A stretch of 64,000 nucleotides of DNA from Halocatena marina (GTDB lineage: Archaea; Halobacteriota; Halobacteria; Halobacteriales; Haloarculaceae): positions 1 to 64,000 of the forward strand of contig NZ_JALLPK010000004.1 in NCBI RefSeq assembly GCF_023276375.1, given 5' to 3'. The notes under the pieces are model-generated. The model was not told the DNA's origin. It saw nothing but the letters and a program-made list of their open reading frames with translations, and searched no databases. The translations under genes and the position numbers were made by a program. Of this stretch, positions 51,721-61,247 are shown one piece after another (position 1 is the first letter of the stretch; each line of letters begins with the position of its first letter).

Positions 51721-53508
51721 CTAGTTCGTAGCTTTCATTTCTCCAGTCTTAGCTAGATGAATGAATGGAATATTCGTTTTGAGATTACCATTCCCTGACT
51801 CAGGGTACGACCACATATCACGAGTGATAAAGTGCTGATTTCGTTTCTCCGTCGAATTCATGTACGGACGAACCTGATTGACAGTCCAGGCAAGTTCTTT
51901 GATGATCTTCTTTGCTTTGCTCTTTTTGGATGTCTTTGAAAGTGTACGAAGCTTCTCAGTGACATTAATCGTCTGTAAGTTCCCATTCGCGTTACCGATT
52001 GGCATTGGAACTTCGTACTTATCTATGTCTGGCCGCCAGAAAGCCGGTTCACCGACAGTACCAATGCAGGGTTGTAAGTTGAAGTACGGGTGGGCGAAGC
52101 CGACCTGACCCCAGTTTCCGGCAAGAGCCATTTCGAAGTCGTTGTCAGTCAACACCGGCCCAAAGAACTCCGAATCTTCTACAATGACCGATTCGGACTG
52201 TATTCCAAAGTTGTTGAGTTGCTCGGGGACATTTCCGAAGACGGAATGTGACGAGGTCCAACTGCCCGTCATTTTGAACGGAATGTTAACTAGTTTGTTA
52301 TCGGGAGTGTACCATTGGCCGTCATTCTTCTGGAATCCTGCGCCTTTGAGCAGTTGCGTTGCCTTGTCGATCTTTGGTCCAGGACCGTAGGCTTCAAAGT
52401 CACCTGCAACATCGTTGATATAGTCTTCAATGGCCGTATTGCAAAGGCCACACTGAGGAGAGACGGTCGTTGACGCGGCACGAAGAGACTTATACTGTTT
52501 TGCGTCAAACATATAAGAAATGGCCTTTCGAAGCGTTTGACCGTAATCAACATCCATCCCGACAAACTCACCCTTCGGACTAAATGCCATCATACTCCCC
52601 TCGAAAGCAGGAACTCGGATAACATCCCAGTGATCCGGAAGTTGATTGACGATATTGTTTGGGAACTGTCGGTGATCAACTGCATCGACCTGATCACCGA
52701 TGGCAGCTTGGTGCATCCCCGTCTCTTTCGGGAAGAAGGTCGCCTTCAGCTTCGCCCAGTTGATATTGTCGGCAGCGGCATAATCCTCAAATCGCTCGAA
52801 AATGATTGCATCATTAGTCGTTTCAGACATCTTGAACGGACCGTTCCCTACTGGCTCGTCCAACTGGAACTCTTGTAGAGAATTAATTGCTTCATCGCTT
52901 CCGTCTGTTTGCTCAAGTTCTTTGAGGAATTTCCCATAGATCGATTTCTTGGCATAGATCATCCGATCCATGAACGACGGCCACGCCACGTCCGGGTTGA
53001 CATTACTAACTGAGATCTCAACAGTGTAATCATCAGATGCGTTGACTTCCTCAGTGAAGTTCCACATCGGTGCTTCGAGATATTTGTCGATGCGGTATTG
53101 GGTGACAAGGTCCTGGGCGGTGAGATCGTCTCCGTTATGCCAGACGTAGTCATCCCGAAGCTTGAGCGTGATCGTATTCCCGTCGATACCGAAATCTTCG
53201 GCAATCATCGGCGACCATTCATTCTGTCCTTGTTTGAATCGAGCGGGGGTATCGTATACCCACCAACTAGTCTGATCTGGGGTTGTATCTGTTTGTGGAT
53301 TGAACAGATTCCAATTTACATTCGACCAGTCGGTTTCTGAGGGCACATGGAATGTCCGATTGAAAATCCCATTTTCATTCTTCCCACCCCCACCTTCGGC
53401 GTTATTACTACCTCCATTCCCCTGACAACCTGCAAGCATGATCGATCCTGTAATTCCAACCGTCTGAATGAATCTTCGACGGTTGATTATCTTGTCAGCT
53501 TTTGACAT
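51721..53508 (-). CDS. Substrate-binding lipoprotein, family 5 (Opp/Dpp type)
   Basis: A 595-residue extracellular binding protein. N-terminal Tat/lipoprotein signal NRRRFIQTVGITGSIMLAGC, then a Gly/Asn linker. Family features are KLRDDYVWHNGDDLTAQDLV and EPVGNGPFKMSETTNDAIIF. First gene of the importer operon, transcribed leftward into the fused permease. A 15-bp palindrome lies about 75 bases upstream. Confidence 0.92.
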   Translation of the reverse strand: MSKADKIINRRRFIQTVGITGSIMLAGCQGNGGSNNAEGGGGKNENGIFNRTFHVPSETDWSNVNWNLFNPQTDTTPDQTSWWVYDTPARFKQGQNEWSPMIAEDFGIDGNTITLKLRDDYVWHNGDDLTAQDLVTQYRIDKYLEAPMWNFTEEVNASDDYTVEISVSNVNPDVAWPSFMDRMIYAKKSIYGKFLKELEQTDGSDEAINSLQEFQLDEPVGNGPFKMSETTNDAIIFERFEDYAAADNINWAKLKATFFPKETGMHQAAIGDQVDAVDHRQFPNNIVNQLPDHWDVIRVPAFEGSMMAFSPKGEFVGMDVDYGQTLRKAISYMFDAKQYKSLRAASTTVSPQCGLCNTAIEDYINDVAGDFEAYGPGPKIDKATQLLKGAGFQKNDGQWYTPDNKLVNIPFKMTGSWTSSHSVFGNVPEQLNNFGIQSESVIVEDSEFFGPVLTDNDFEMALAGNWGQVGFAHPYFNLQPCIGTVGEPAFWRPDIDKYEVPMPIGNANGNLQTINVTEKLRTLSKTSKKSKAKKIIKELAWTVNQVRPYMNSTEKRNQHFITRDMWSYPESGNGNLKTNIPFIHLAKTGEMKATN

Positions 53509-53580
53509 ACACTTTATCTGGAGAGTACATCCACTTATATCTTTTTGTTATGTATTAGGATAGTCAACCGAGGTTAGTAC

Positions 53581-53595
53581 TCTGAACTGTTCAGA
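53581..53595. promoter_or_regulatory. Palindrome upstream of the binding-protein gene
   Basis: TCTGAAC-T-GTTCAGA, perfect 7-bp arms with a single central base, 73 bases before the start of the leftward importer operon. A likely binding site for a dimeric regulator. Confidence 0.5.
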
Positions 53596-53731
53596 CAGCA
53601 CGCCTCCGGACCGATGTGGAACCGTAGAAGTAGAAGCAACACATCGATCATCCGATGTCTACCGGAACCATAAGAACGTATCCACACTAATACCCCAATA
53701 GCTATGCTGTCACATCCAAATCAGTACGACG

Positions 53732-54166
53732 ATGGTCGCAAATTCCTTTGACCGCAAATTCGGGACACGGACGCGATTGGTCGGTGCAGGGCATCTCTTC
53801 GCCGCCGGAATCGTTCACGCAGGAAGTGCAATTTGGATCCTTACCTCCTACCGTCCCGGTGTTGCGATGGATCTACTGACCAAATATTTGATCAGCAAAA
53901 CGAATGAGACAGCAGTGCTCGAGGCAGGGCAATGGCTTGGCGTACTCTCTTCCGAGACAGTTGTCGCGGTAGCTGGTTGCTTCCTCCTTCTCGCGTTCAT
54001 ACAATTCGTGACGGCGCTAGCTATCCGTGACGGGAAGCGTTGGTGGTGGTGTCTCTGTGGTACGCTCGCCGGCATCTCCACTATCATATTATTCCCGTTG
54101 GTCTTTGTCAGCGCCACGCTCATATATCTCAGTAGAGATACCTTTAAGTCATATTCGCAGGCGTAA
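53732..54166 (+). CDS. Four-helix membrane protein
   Basis: A 144-residue protein with four hydrophobic helices (LVGAGHLFAAGIVHAGSAIW, VAVAGCFLLLAFIQFVTALA, WWCLCGTLAGISTIILFPLV and one more). No recognised family. Ends convergently with the FG-GAP gene with a 23-base overlap. Confidence 0.65.
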   Translation: MVANSFDRKFGTRTRLVGAGHLFAAGIVHAGSAIWILTSYRPGVAMDLLTKYLISKTNETAVLEAGQWLGVLSSETVVAVAGCFLLLAFIQFVTALAIRDGKRWWWCLCGTLAGISTIILFPLVFVSATLIYLSRDTFKSYSQA

Positions 54167-55853
54167 ATGAGCGACGTTCTACAATACGATCTCCCTGAAT
54201 CACAAGCCGTTGGCCAACGCGATAGTCACGAAACGTCACTGTGTCGCCCGAAGGATATTCAATACGGACAACTTCAGCGCGTTCAACGTCGCCAACGCCG
54301 ATATGGAGCATCCGACTGTCCTGCGAAAGAAAGTCAGCCTTGGCCGTCACACGTTCATGATAGGTTCCGCTCTGTGTGATGACTGTAACCTTCGTTCCCA
54401 GTACTGTTTTTCCGTTATTCGGCCGGACAGTCAACTGCAATGCATTGCCTTCTCTTGCATCGTTCCGATACAGCCGTGACTGTCCATTCACGTTTGCGAC
54501 GAGGAGATCAGCATCGCCATCGACGTCGAAGTCATACTGACCAACACCACGTCCATCGGTCTTCTCAAAACCAACGTCCGGTGCAGATCTGGCTTCGAAC
54601 TTCATACTGCCGATGCGCTCGAAGATGCGAGACTGGGCAAAGCGATCGAACGCGTCTCCCCATCGGTCTTGAACCTCTTCGGGGACGAACTGCTTTCGGG
54701 TCGTATGGAACAGATCTTGGTCGCCGTCGTTATCTAAGTCTTCCAACACCGCCGCCCACCCCCACCGACCGTTCCGGACCTCCCACTCAGAAGCCTGATC
54801 AGTGAAGTTGCCGTCGCCATCGTTAATGAGGAGATTGTTGCCGATGGAGCCACTCGTGATTACCCCAAGGCTGTCGAGGCGGCTACGTATATCGCGCGTC
54901 CAATAGATGTTGCTGACGAAGATGTCCATGTCACCATCTCCGTCGACGTCATCCACCTCTGAGGCCATCCCGTTTCGGTTAGTGTTTGGAATCTCGCGCG
55001 ATGAAAAAGTGCCATCGCCTTGATTGACGTAGAGGATATCGTGGTGGAAGTCATTGGCCACATGAACGTCGGGTTTCCCGTCGCCAGTGAAGTCGACGAA
55101 ACTCGCTGACAGACTCCAATGCGCACCATCGAGACCAGCGTCGGTCACACGCTCGAAGGACGACGTACAGGTCCCACGAAATAGGAAATTGGGCTTCCCG
55201 TTGTCGGTCGTCTGATTGGGCTGTATTCGTGCTGGTCGAGAGTGTATCCAATCGCCATTCTGCGTGACGAAGATGTCTGTACAGCCGTCACCGTTGTAAT
55301 CCGCGGCAGTGACAGCGACTGGAACCTCAATTCGTGCATCGAACGCGTCGGGTTGTGGTACGAACGAATCTCCATTGTTGTGTAGGAGAATCGGTTCACC
55401 GTGCATTGGATTGAGGACAAGATCTTCACGACCGTCGTTGTTGTAGTCGACGAACAGCGCCGACCGGTAGACCGCACTATCGTTCAGAGCCGGCAACGCG
55501 TTTGAATGGACGAATTTGTCGCCTGTGTTCCGGAATAGCATCGGACGCTTGCCGCCCACTAGGAGGACGTCACCCCGCAAATCACCGTTGTAATCTGTGA
55601 CATAGACTCCTGATCGCCCCATTGTTCCCTGCGTTCCGTTGAGTTTTCGAACCGCCTCGTAGCTCAGGCTACGATTCTTTGCGACGTCCGTGAAGGCCAG
55701 CCGTGTCTCCTGCGATGTGTTTGGTGTGTTTATATCGGACGCGTTCGCCGAGCCGTCCACGAGTTCGGGCCCAAAAATCATCGCGGCAGGCACAAGATAC
55801 ATCAATGCGCCTATAAGGACGACTGTAGCTACGACAGCTCCTTCACGTCTCAT
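54144..55853 (-). CDS. Membrane-anchored FG-GAP/VCBS repeat protein with ASPIC/UnbV tail
   Basis: A 569-residue surface protein. After an N-terminal membrane anchor (VATVVLIGALMYLVPAAMIF) it has at least six calcium-binding beta-propeller repeats with DxNxDGxxD loops: VDYNNDGREDLVL, ADYNGDGCTDIFV, VDFTGDGKPDVHV, DDVDGDGDMDIFV, EDLDNDGDQDLFH, YDFDVDGDADLLV. The end (VERAEVVRIEYPSGDTVTFR) is the ASPIC/UnbV domain. Start set at the ATG at 55853 right before the anchor. Divergent from the DyP-like gene; the pair may work together at the cell surface. Confidence 0.9.
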   Translation of the reverse strand: MRREGAVVATVVLIGALMYLVPAAMIFGPELVDGSANASDINTPNTSQETRLAFTDVAKNRSLSYEAVRKLNGTQGTMGRSGVYVTDYNGDLRGDVLLVGGKRPMLFRNTGDKFVHSNALPALNDSAVYRSALFVDYNNDGREDLVLNPMHGEPILLHNNGDSFVPQPDAFDARIEVPVAVTAADYNGDGCTDIFVTQNGDWIHSRPARIQPNQTTDNGKPNFLFRGTCTSSFERVTDAGLDGAHWSLSASFVDFTGDGKPDVHVANDFHHDILYVNQGDGTFSSREIPNTNRNGMASEVDDVDGDGDMDIFVSNIYWTRDIRSRLDSLGVITSGSIGNNLLINDGDGNFTDQASEWEVRNGRWGWAAVLEDLDNDGDQDLFHTTRKQFVPEEVQDRWGDAFDRFAQSRIFERIGSMKFEARSAPDVGFEKTDGRGVGQYDFDVDGDADLLVANVNGQSRLYRNDAREGNALQLTVRPNNGKTVLGTKVTVITQSGTYHERVTAKADFLSQDSRMLHIGVGDVERAEVVRIEYPSGDTVTFRDYRVGQRLVIQGDRIVERRSFTPANMT

Positions 55854-56037
55854 CCGAGATAGTTCAGGAGACGACCAACATAAACCTATGGGACGCACAC
55901 GTGGCCATCGACATCGAACGGTTGCGGAGCTGCTAGAGGACGAACAGTACACTCGGTATGAAGATAGTTCCAAAAGCACAACTCACGATCGTCTCTGTGA
56001 GCGATAGGTTGATAACCATCAGTTCAAATGGAATGTT

Positions 56038-57390
56038 ATGAGAAAACATGGCTCAGAGAGGGGACTCACTCGGCGAGGGCTACTTCGGGCTGCCCTCGCA
56101 GTGGGGAGTACGGCTGGTCTGTCCGCGTGTATGGAGATCACTGGAGGGTTAGACGTTCCGACAGGTCCCTCGGACCTCTCGACATACCCTGCTTCGCAGC
56201 ATGCATGGAACGATGCTCTTGTGACTGACTCACATGGAAACACAGTCGCGCCACATTATCAACTGCTCTTGTTTCTGGAGTACAAGGGGAGTATCCCGCC
56301 GACGGAGGCAGAGCGAGCGGCAGTTGAGTCTTGTCTTGCGAGCGTTGATCGCGCGTTCCAACGCGGCACTGGTGGCAGCCCGGACGCGCTCAGTCTCAAC
56401 GGTCTGCTCGGACTGATAGGCTACACGCCGGATTACTTCGCGCGATTCGACCGCTCGTTCACAACCGAAGTCGACCTATCCACGCCAGAGCAAGTGCTCA
56501 AAGCAGTTGGTGAAGACGAGTCAAAGGCAGATCACTACGACGCGGTTGCCCTCCTAACAAGCGATCGAGTCGAGGTGTTACTTGCCGCTGAGCAGGCAAT
56601 GCGTGGCAATAGAGACCAACTCAATGGTGTTCCGGTCAGTTCATCACTCACAGATGTATTTGCCATCGCTGCACGACGCACTGGATTCAAGGGACCAGGT
56701 CTGGTCAGTAGTCGACTCTCGGACGAGGTAGATATCGATGCCGTTAACGAGCAGTCACCGTCTGCGATGGGCTACAAATCTGGATTCTCTGACAATCAAG
56801 CGTCCGAGAAGCGTGTGACTATCAAGACAGGGCCGTTTGCGGGCGGCACAACGCTCCACGTCTCCGAGCTCGTGCTGGATCTCGAGGCATGGTACAATCG
56901 CTCGGAAGGGGATCGTGTTCATCGGATGTTCAGTCCACAGCACAGTCCGGAGTCGGTCGGTGAGGTTGGGAGGTTTCTTGCCAACGACAGCCGCATTAAC
57001 GAGACGATCGCTCAGTCTACCGAGGCGGATGCGGAGCAATACGGGGTTGTCGGCCATACGCAGAAAGTGGCTCGCGCCCGCGACTCGAACTTTGAACCTC
57101 GTATCCTTCGCCGTTCAGAGGCTATCAGCGCAGAGACCGGACGTGCAGCGCTTAACTTCACCTCAATACAACGCGCGATGACTGATTTCGTTGAAACTCG
57201 ACAGGCGATGAGTTTCGTCGACACTGACGCTGACAGTGATCACACTACACCTCAGTGTCCAGCCCATCAACAATCTACCTCAAATGGGTGCCCAGCAAAG
57301 AACGGTATTCTCCAGTTTGTCGAGACCGAACACCGAGCGAACTTCCTCGTCCCACAGCGCCAACGCCGTGCGCTCCCGGAACCGCAGTAA
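56038..57390 (+). CDS. Tat-exported DyP-peroxidase-like protein
   Basis: A 450-residue lipoprotein candidate: Tat signal TRRGLLRAALAVGSTAGLSAC gives RR and a lipobox-like LSAC. The mature part shows the DyP-type ferredoxin-like layout, with a central segment GHTQKVARARDSNFEPRILR where DyP enzymes carry the proximal haem histidine, and the final block GILQFVETEHRANFLVPQRQ. Similar proteins are a recognised haloarchaeal family of unknown activity. Haem binding is likely but unproven. Confidence 0.6.
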   Translation: MRKHGSERGLTRRGLLRAALAVGSTAGLSACMEITGGLDVPTGPSDLSTYPASQHAWNDALVTDSHGNTVAPHYQLLLFLEYKGSIPPTEAERAAVESCLASVDRAFQRGTGGSPDALSLNGLLGLIGYTPDYFARFDRSFTTEVDLSTPEQVLKAVGEDESKADHYDAVALLTSDRVEVLLAAEQAMRGNRDQLNGVPVSSSLTDVFAIAARRTGFKGPGLVSSRLSDEVDIDAVNEQSPSAMGYKSGFSDNQASEKRVTIKTGPFAGGTTLHVSELVLDLEAWYNRSEGDRVHRMFSPQHSPESVGEVGRFLANDSRINETIAQSTEADAEQYGVVGHTQKVARARDSNFEPRILRRSEAISAETGRAALNFTSIQRAMTDFVETRQAMSFVDTDADSDHTTPQCPAHQQSTSNGCPAKNGILQFVETEHRANFLVPQRQRRALPEPQ

Positions 57391-57440
57391 CTGCACTGGT
57401 TACACGAAGAATCATAATAGTGGATTCCGTGGTTACTATT

Positions 57441-58262
57441 GTGAAGTTAGCACTGTCGACACTTGGCTGTCCAGAATGGGATATTGAACAGATCTGCAGC
57501 GTCGGACGCGAGGTTGGATACGACGGCATTGACTTTCGCGGCTATCAAGAGCAACTAGACGTCACACGTCACCCACTATTTGCCGAGCAATCCGATACAA
57601 CTGCGTCGAAGATCGCACATATGGGACTGAGAACAAGTGCGTTTAGTTCAAGCATTCGACTTTGTGACGCCGATGCACGAGAAGCGAACGTGACAGAGGC
57701 CGAACGTCTCGTCGAAGTCGCCACTGCATTCGATGCTGACCGAATCCGCGTCTTCGGCGGCGGCGATAGCGATCGGTCAACCGACGAACTCGCTCGCATC
57801 GGCGGCGATACGATGAATGCGATTCTCGATATCGACGGTGCGAGCGACCTCAGATGGATGGTCGAAACACACGACGAATGGACATCGTCACAGGACTGCC
57901 GACGCTTACTTGACGAACTTCCCGAAGAGCACACCGGAATTCTCTGGGACGCAGCACACACGATTCGCCTCGCTGATGAGACGCCCACCGAGACCCTTGA
58001 CATTCTCGGCGATCGCATCGAGTATGTCCACATAAAAGACGCTGTGCTTGATATGTCCCACGACGATGCGACAGACGACGGCTACGTATACACCCTCCCC
58101 GGCACCGGCGACTTACCGATGAACGACGTCATCGCCGCACTCCACGATGACGGCTATGATGGTTGGTTGGCGTACGAACACGAGAAGCGCTGGCATCCAT
58201 CGATACCGGAACCCGAAGAGGCGTTCCCGGCGTTCGTGGACTGGTTCCGTTCTCTTGAGTGA
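57441..58262 (+). CDS. Sugar phosphate isomerase/epimerase-like TIM barrel
   Basis: A 273-residue protein of the xylose isomerase-like/AP endonuclease-2 superfamily. Start is the GTG at 57441 (VKLALSTLGCPEWDIEQICS); the longer in-frame start would overlap the preceding gene. Metal ligands are visible: Glu in MVETHDEW, Asp/His in LWDAAHT, His in YVHIKDA, Glu in LAYEHEKRWH. Such enzymes isomerise or epimerise keto-sugars or act as dehydratases. Follows the DyP-like gene by 50 bases. Confidence 0.88.
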   Translation: MKLALSTLGCPEWDIEQICSVGREVGYDGIDFRGYQEQLDVTRHPLFAEQSDTTASKIAHMGLRTSAFSSSIRLCDADAREANVTEAERLVEVATAFDADRIRVFGGGDSDRSTDELARIGGDTMNAILDIDGASDLRWMVETHDEWTSSQDCRRLLDELPEEHTGILWDAAHTIRLADETPTETLDILGDRIEYVHIKDAVLDMSHDDATDDGYVYTLPGTGDLPMNDVIAALHDDGYDGWLAYEHEKRWHPSIPEPEEAFPAFVDWFRSLE

Positions 58263-58550
58263 GGAAGCGCTGAGGACGAGAGAACGGTCACAGCAACGGT
58301 CCAGTTATCAACCGACCGTGTAAATGAGAGCAAGCGGCATGAAACCAATTGAAATCATTCTTCGGAATAGCGGACTGGTCGCAATTCCTGTCTGCTTGAT
58401 GTGCTCAACGATTGTTCCATCGCGTTCCATCCAAACGTTGAGCTTTCGCCACTGGTTCAGTCACACAGTAGCCACCACTACGTCCTCACTTGAATAGTAC
58501 CACCGTTGTAGTTGCGAACGCTTATCACAGTTCGAAATCATCTTCCGTGC

Positions 58551-60410
58551 ATGAATCCCGTTGGCGACCAGCCATTACAATCGAGAGACGACTTTCAGCA
58601 AGCGGCCGTGAAACTGTTCAAGCCACTTCGAGCACACTTCAGTCCTGGTAGGGCGCGGGTCAATCCGGGCGGAACGGGCACGAGTTTCCCGGATGTCGCA
58701 GTCGGGCTCGAAGGATTCGCACGCCCGCTCTGGGGGCTGGCCCCACTCGCCGCGGGCGGTGGCGATTTTGACCACTGGTCGCTATTTCGAACAGGGATTC
58801 GTAATGGGACTGATCCCTCACATCCAGAGTATTGGCTTCCGTCTGGAGATTACGACCAGAAGCACGTCGAGATGGCAGCCGTCGGTGTCGGATTGGCGCT
58901 TGCACCCGACGAATTGTGGGACCCACTCAGCGCAGAAACACAGCAAAATCTCGTTGAGGCATTGAATCAGGCGAACGACGCGAGCCTCTACGAATGTAAC
59001 TGGAAGTTCTTCCGCGTGCTCGCCACGCTGGGTCTCCGGTCAGTCAATGCTGATCACGACTGGGAGCGGACGCAGGAAACCCTCAACACACTGGAGTCGT
59101 TCTACCTCGATAACGGGTGGTATTCGGACGGGCCAGCCGATGAACGTCCCTGTGACCACTATATCGCGTGGTCGATGCACTGTTACGGCCTTATCTACGC
59201 CTCCCTCGCAGCTGACGATGATCCAAAGCGCGCCGATCGATTCAGAGAGCGCGCTCGTCAATTTGCGAAACAGTACAAACACTGGTTCCACCAGAGTGGT
59301 GCAGGACTCCCATTCGGGCGCAGTCTTACATACCGTACCGCGCAGGCGGCCTTTTGGGGATCACTCGCGCTCGCCGACGTGGAGGCACTGCCCTGGGGCG
59401 AAATCCGAGGATTGTGGGCGCGCAACATCCGCTGGTGGCTTGACCAACCAATCTTCACTAACGATGGCGTGTTGAGCATCGGGTATCGCTATCCGAACCT
59501 GAAGATGAGCGAGTCCTACAACTCGCCAAGTTCACCGTACTGGGCGATGAAGGCCTTCCTCCCGCTTGCGCTGCCGGCCGATCATCCGTTTTGGGAAGCC
59601 GACGAGCGACCACTCTCCGCTGTCGACGAGCTGACGGTCCAACCCGAACCAAAGATGATTATCTGCCGCGATGATGAGGCGGGTCACCATTACGCGCTCA
59701 CTGCGGGGCAGAACAGCCAGTATTTGGAGAAGTATTCGAAGATAACGTACTCAACGGAATTCGGCTTCGGCATCTGCACGCGGGCACAGGGTCTTGCTGG
59801 CTCGGCCCACGACGGTGCGCTCGTCCTCAGTGAAGACGAGTCTCACTACCGCCTGAGGCTTACTGTCGAGGACGCCACCGTTGACGGGACGACACTCTAC
59901 TCTCGCTGGGATGCGTGGGACGATGTGACTGTCGACACGTGGGTCGCTCCTGCACTTCCGTGGCACGTGCGCATCCACCGTATCGACACCAGTCGCCGAC
60001 TCCACAGCGGAGAGGGTGGCTTCGCACTTGACCGGAGTGGTAACGAGGACCCTGACGCCTTCGAGCACACCGAGTCGCTAGGAAGAGCGTTTGTGCAGTA
60101 TCCTGCTGGAACTGGCGGGATTCGAGATCTCCGTGGGGATCGTTCTGGTTGCGTCGTCAATCAGGACCCAAACACAAACGTCTGCTATCCACGGACGGTC
60201 GTGCCAACGTTGACCGGCACGCACGACCCAGGAATCCACTGGATCGCAACAGCAGTCACTGCCGCGAGTGCAGATCACGATGAGCAATGGGATCGCCCTC
60301 CGGTACTCACCACCAGCGGTGACACTGCCGTCGTTACGGACGCGGCAGGCGAGACGATTCTCCGATGTGACGCTGACGCACCGGGGCCGCTTGATGCGTT
60401 TACCGTCTAG
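58551..60410 (+). CDS. DUF2264-family protein
   Basis: A 619-residue cytoplasmic protein with an (alpha/alpha)-barrel N-terminal half: GFARPLWGLAPLAAGGGDFD, WKFFRVLATLGLRSVNADHD, YIAWSMHCYGLIYASLAAD, and FGRSLTYRTAQAAFWGSLAL. The C-terminal half is beta-rich. DUF2264 members are found in polysaccharide-utilisation loci and resemble glycoside hydrolases/lyases by fold. The start at 58551 leads into the conserved MNPVGDQPLQSRDDF. Located 288 bases downstream of the isomerase on the same strand. Confidence 0.85.
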   Translation: MNPVGDQPLQSRDDFQQAAVKLFKPLRAHFSPGRARVNPGGTGTSFPDVAVGLEGFARPLWGLAPLAAGGGDFDHWSLFRTGIRNGTDPSHPEYWLPSGDYDQKHVEMAAVGVGLALAPDELWDPLSAETQQNLVEALNQANDASLYECNWKFFRVLATLGLRSVNADHDWERTQETLNTLESFYLDNGWYSDGPADERPCDHYIAWSMHCYGLIYASLAADDDPKRADRFRERARQFAKQYKHWFHQSGAGLPFGRSLTYRTAQAAFWGSLALADVEALPWGEIRGLWARNIRWWLDQPIFTNDGVLSIGYRYPNLKMSESYNSPSSPYWAMKAFLPLALPADHPFWEADERPLSAVDELTVQPEPKMIICRDDEAGHHYALTAGQNSQYLEKYSKITYSTEFGFGICTRAQGLAGSAHDGALVLSEDESHYRLRLTVEDATVDGTTLYSRWDAWDDVTVDTWVAPALPWHVRIHRIDTSRRLHSGEGGFALDRSGNEDPDAFEHTESLGRAFVQYPAGTGGIRDLRGDRSGCVVNQDPNTNVCYPRTVVPTLTGTHDPGIHWIATAVTAASADHDEQWDRPPVLTTSGDTAVVTDAAGETILRCDADAPGPLDAFTV

Positions 60411-60634
60411 TGATCGGCTATCGAAGGATCGGTTTGCTCGACGGTGAAACGTTTCATACGAGGTTGCGAAATTTTCGAATCCAAGTTTCATACGCGTGTT
60501 CACCATGAGTAGACCTCATTGAAGAGAACACGTTGTTTACTCTCATCTTAGTTGCATAATTTTAGAGTTTAAATAAACTGCTTCAGTACAATCTCTATTA
60601 TATCTATACCTTCACAAACCCCAGGGAATTTATG

Positions 60635-60650
60635 TTCCACATAGAGGAAT
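60635..60650 (+). promoter_or_regulatory. 16-bp near-palindromic repeat, copy a
   Basis: TTCCACATAGAGGAAT; arms TTCC and GGAA around a 7-bp centre. Confidence 0.55.
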
Positions 60651-60790
60651 AGTACGTAACCTTCCTTCGATATCGGGTTGTAACTCTCTACGAGCAGTAC
60701 AACGCTATATCACCAGTGTATGCATTACACTATTAGTGCTGTAAACCTCCCGAGGAAATGCTTCTTTAGAAGTGTGTCAGCAGCGAATTT

Positions 60791-60806
60791 TCCCACATAG
60801 GGGAAC
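60791..60806 (+). promoter_or_regulatory. 16-bp near-palindromic repeat, copy b
   Basis: TCCCACATAGGGGAAC, 13 of 16 bases shared with copy a. Confidence 0.5.
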
Positions 60807-60826
60807 GGTACTACGTGAAAATATAG

Positions 60827-60875
60827 AGTGTGTTCGGTGACTCTTGGATACAGCAATTGCCATCACCGAATCACT
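60827..60875. repeat. Imperfect inverted repeat, about 13-bp arms
   Basis: TTCGGTGA (60833-60840) and TCACCGAA (60863-60870) pair perfectly; with a one-base bulge the pairing extends to outer GAGTG and CACTC. The 22-nt interior has no coding sense. Could be an operator, or the joined ends of a lost insertion sequence. Confidence 0.45.
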
Positions 60876-61138
60876 CCATATACAATAGTATGGCTACGGG
60901 AATCTGCCGATGTCTCGGTAGATAAGAGGCACGCCGCTGTTCATTTGTTCAAATTCTATACATTGCGTTTGATTCGGAGCAGATAGCGACTCGTGATTTT
61001 GCGGGGGATATCTGTACTCTTCGCCAGCTTATAGAGACTGAATTCGTCGTTTGGTGTAATCAACGCACGAGAGCAACGCCCTCGTCACCGCTCTTGTCGA
61101 GGTGATTTCGATCTGTTCTTTATTGGTCGTCTCTCTTG

Positions 61139-61154
61139 TTTCTCATAGAGGAAC
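61139..61154 (+). promoter_or_regulatory. 16-bp near-palindromic repeat, copy c
   Basis: TTTCTCATAGAGGAAC, about 95 bases before the BNR gene start. Confidence 0.5.
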
Positions 61155-61247
61155 AATAATACACGATTGAAATAATAAGGGACTTGCTGGGACTTATGAA
61201 TGATACTTCACACATTCCGATAGATCTATTGTGTATGCAATTCCAGC

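Larger units (their letters stand above)
60411..61247. other. A+T-rich regulatory spacer with three copies of a 16-bp repeat
   Basis: Gene-free upstream region of the BNR gene. It holds copies a, b and c of the repeat, and an imperfect inverted repeat at 60827-60875. Long promoter region for a single gene, so multi-input regulation is plausible. Confidence 0.5.
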
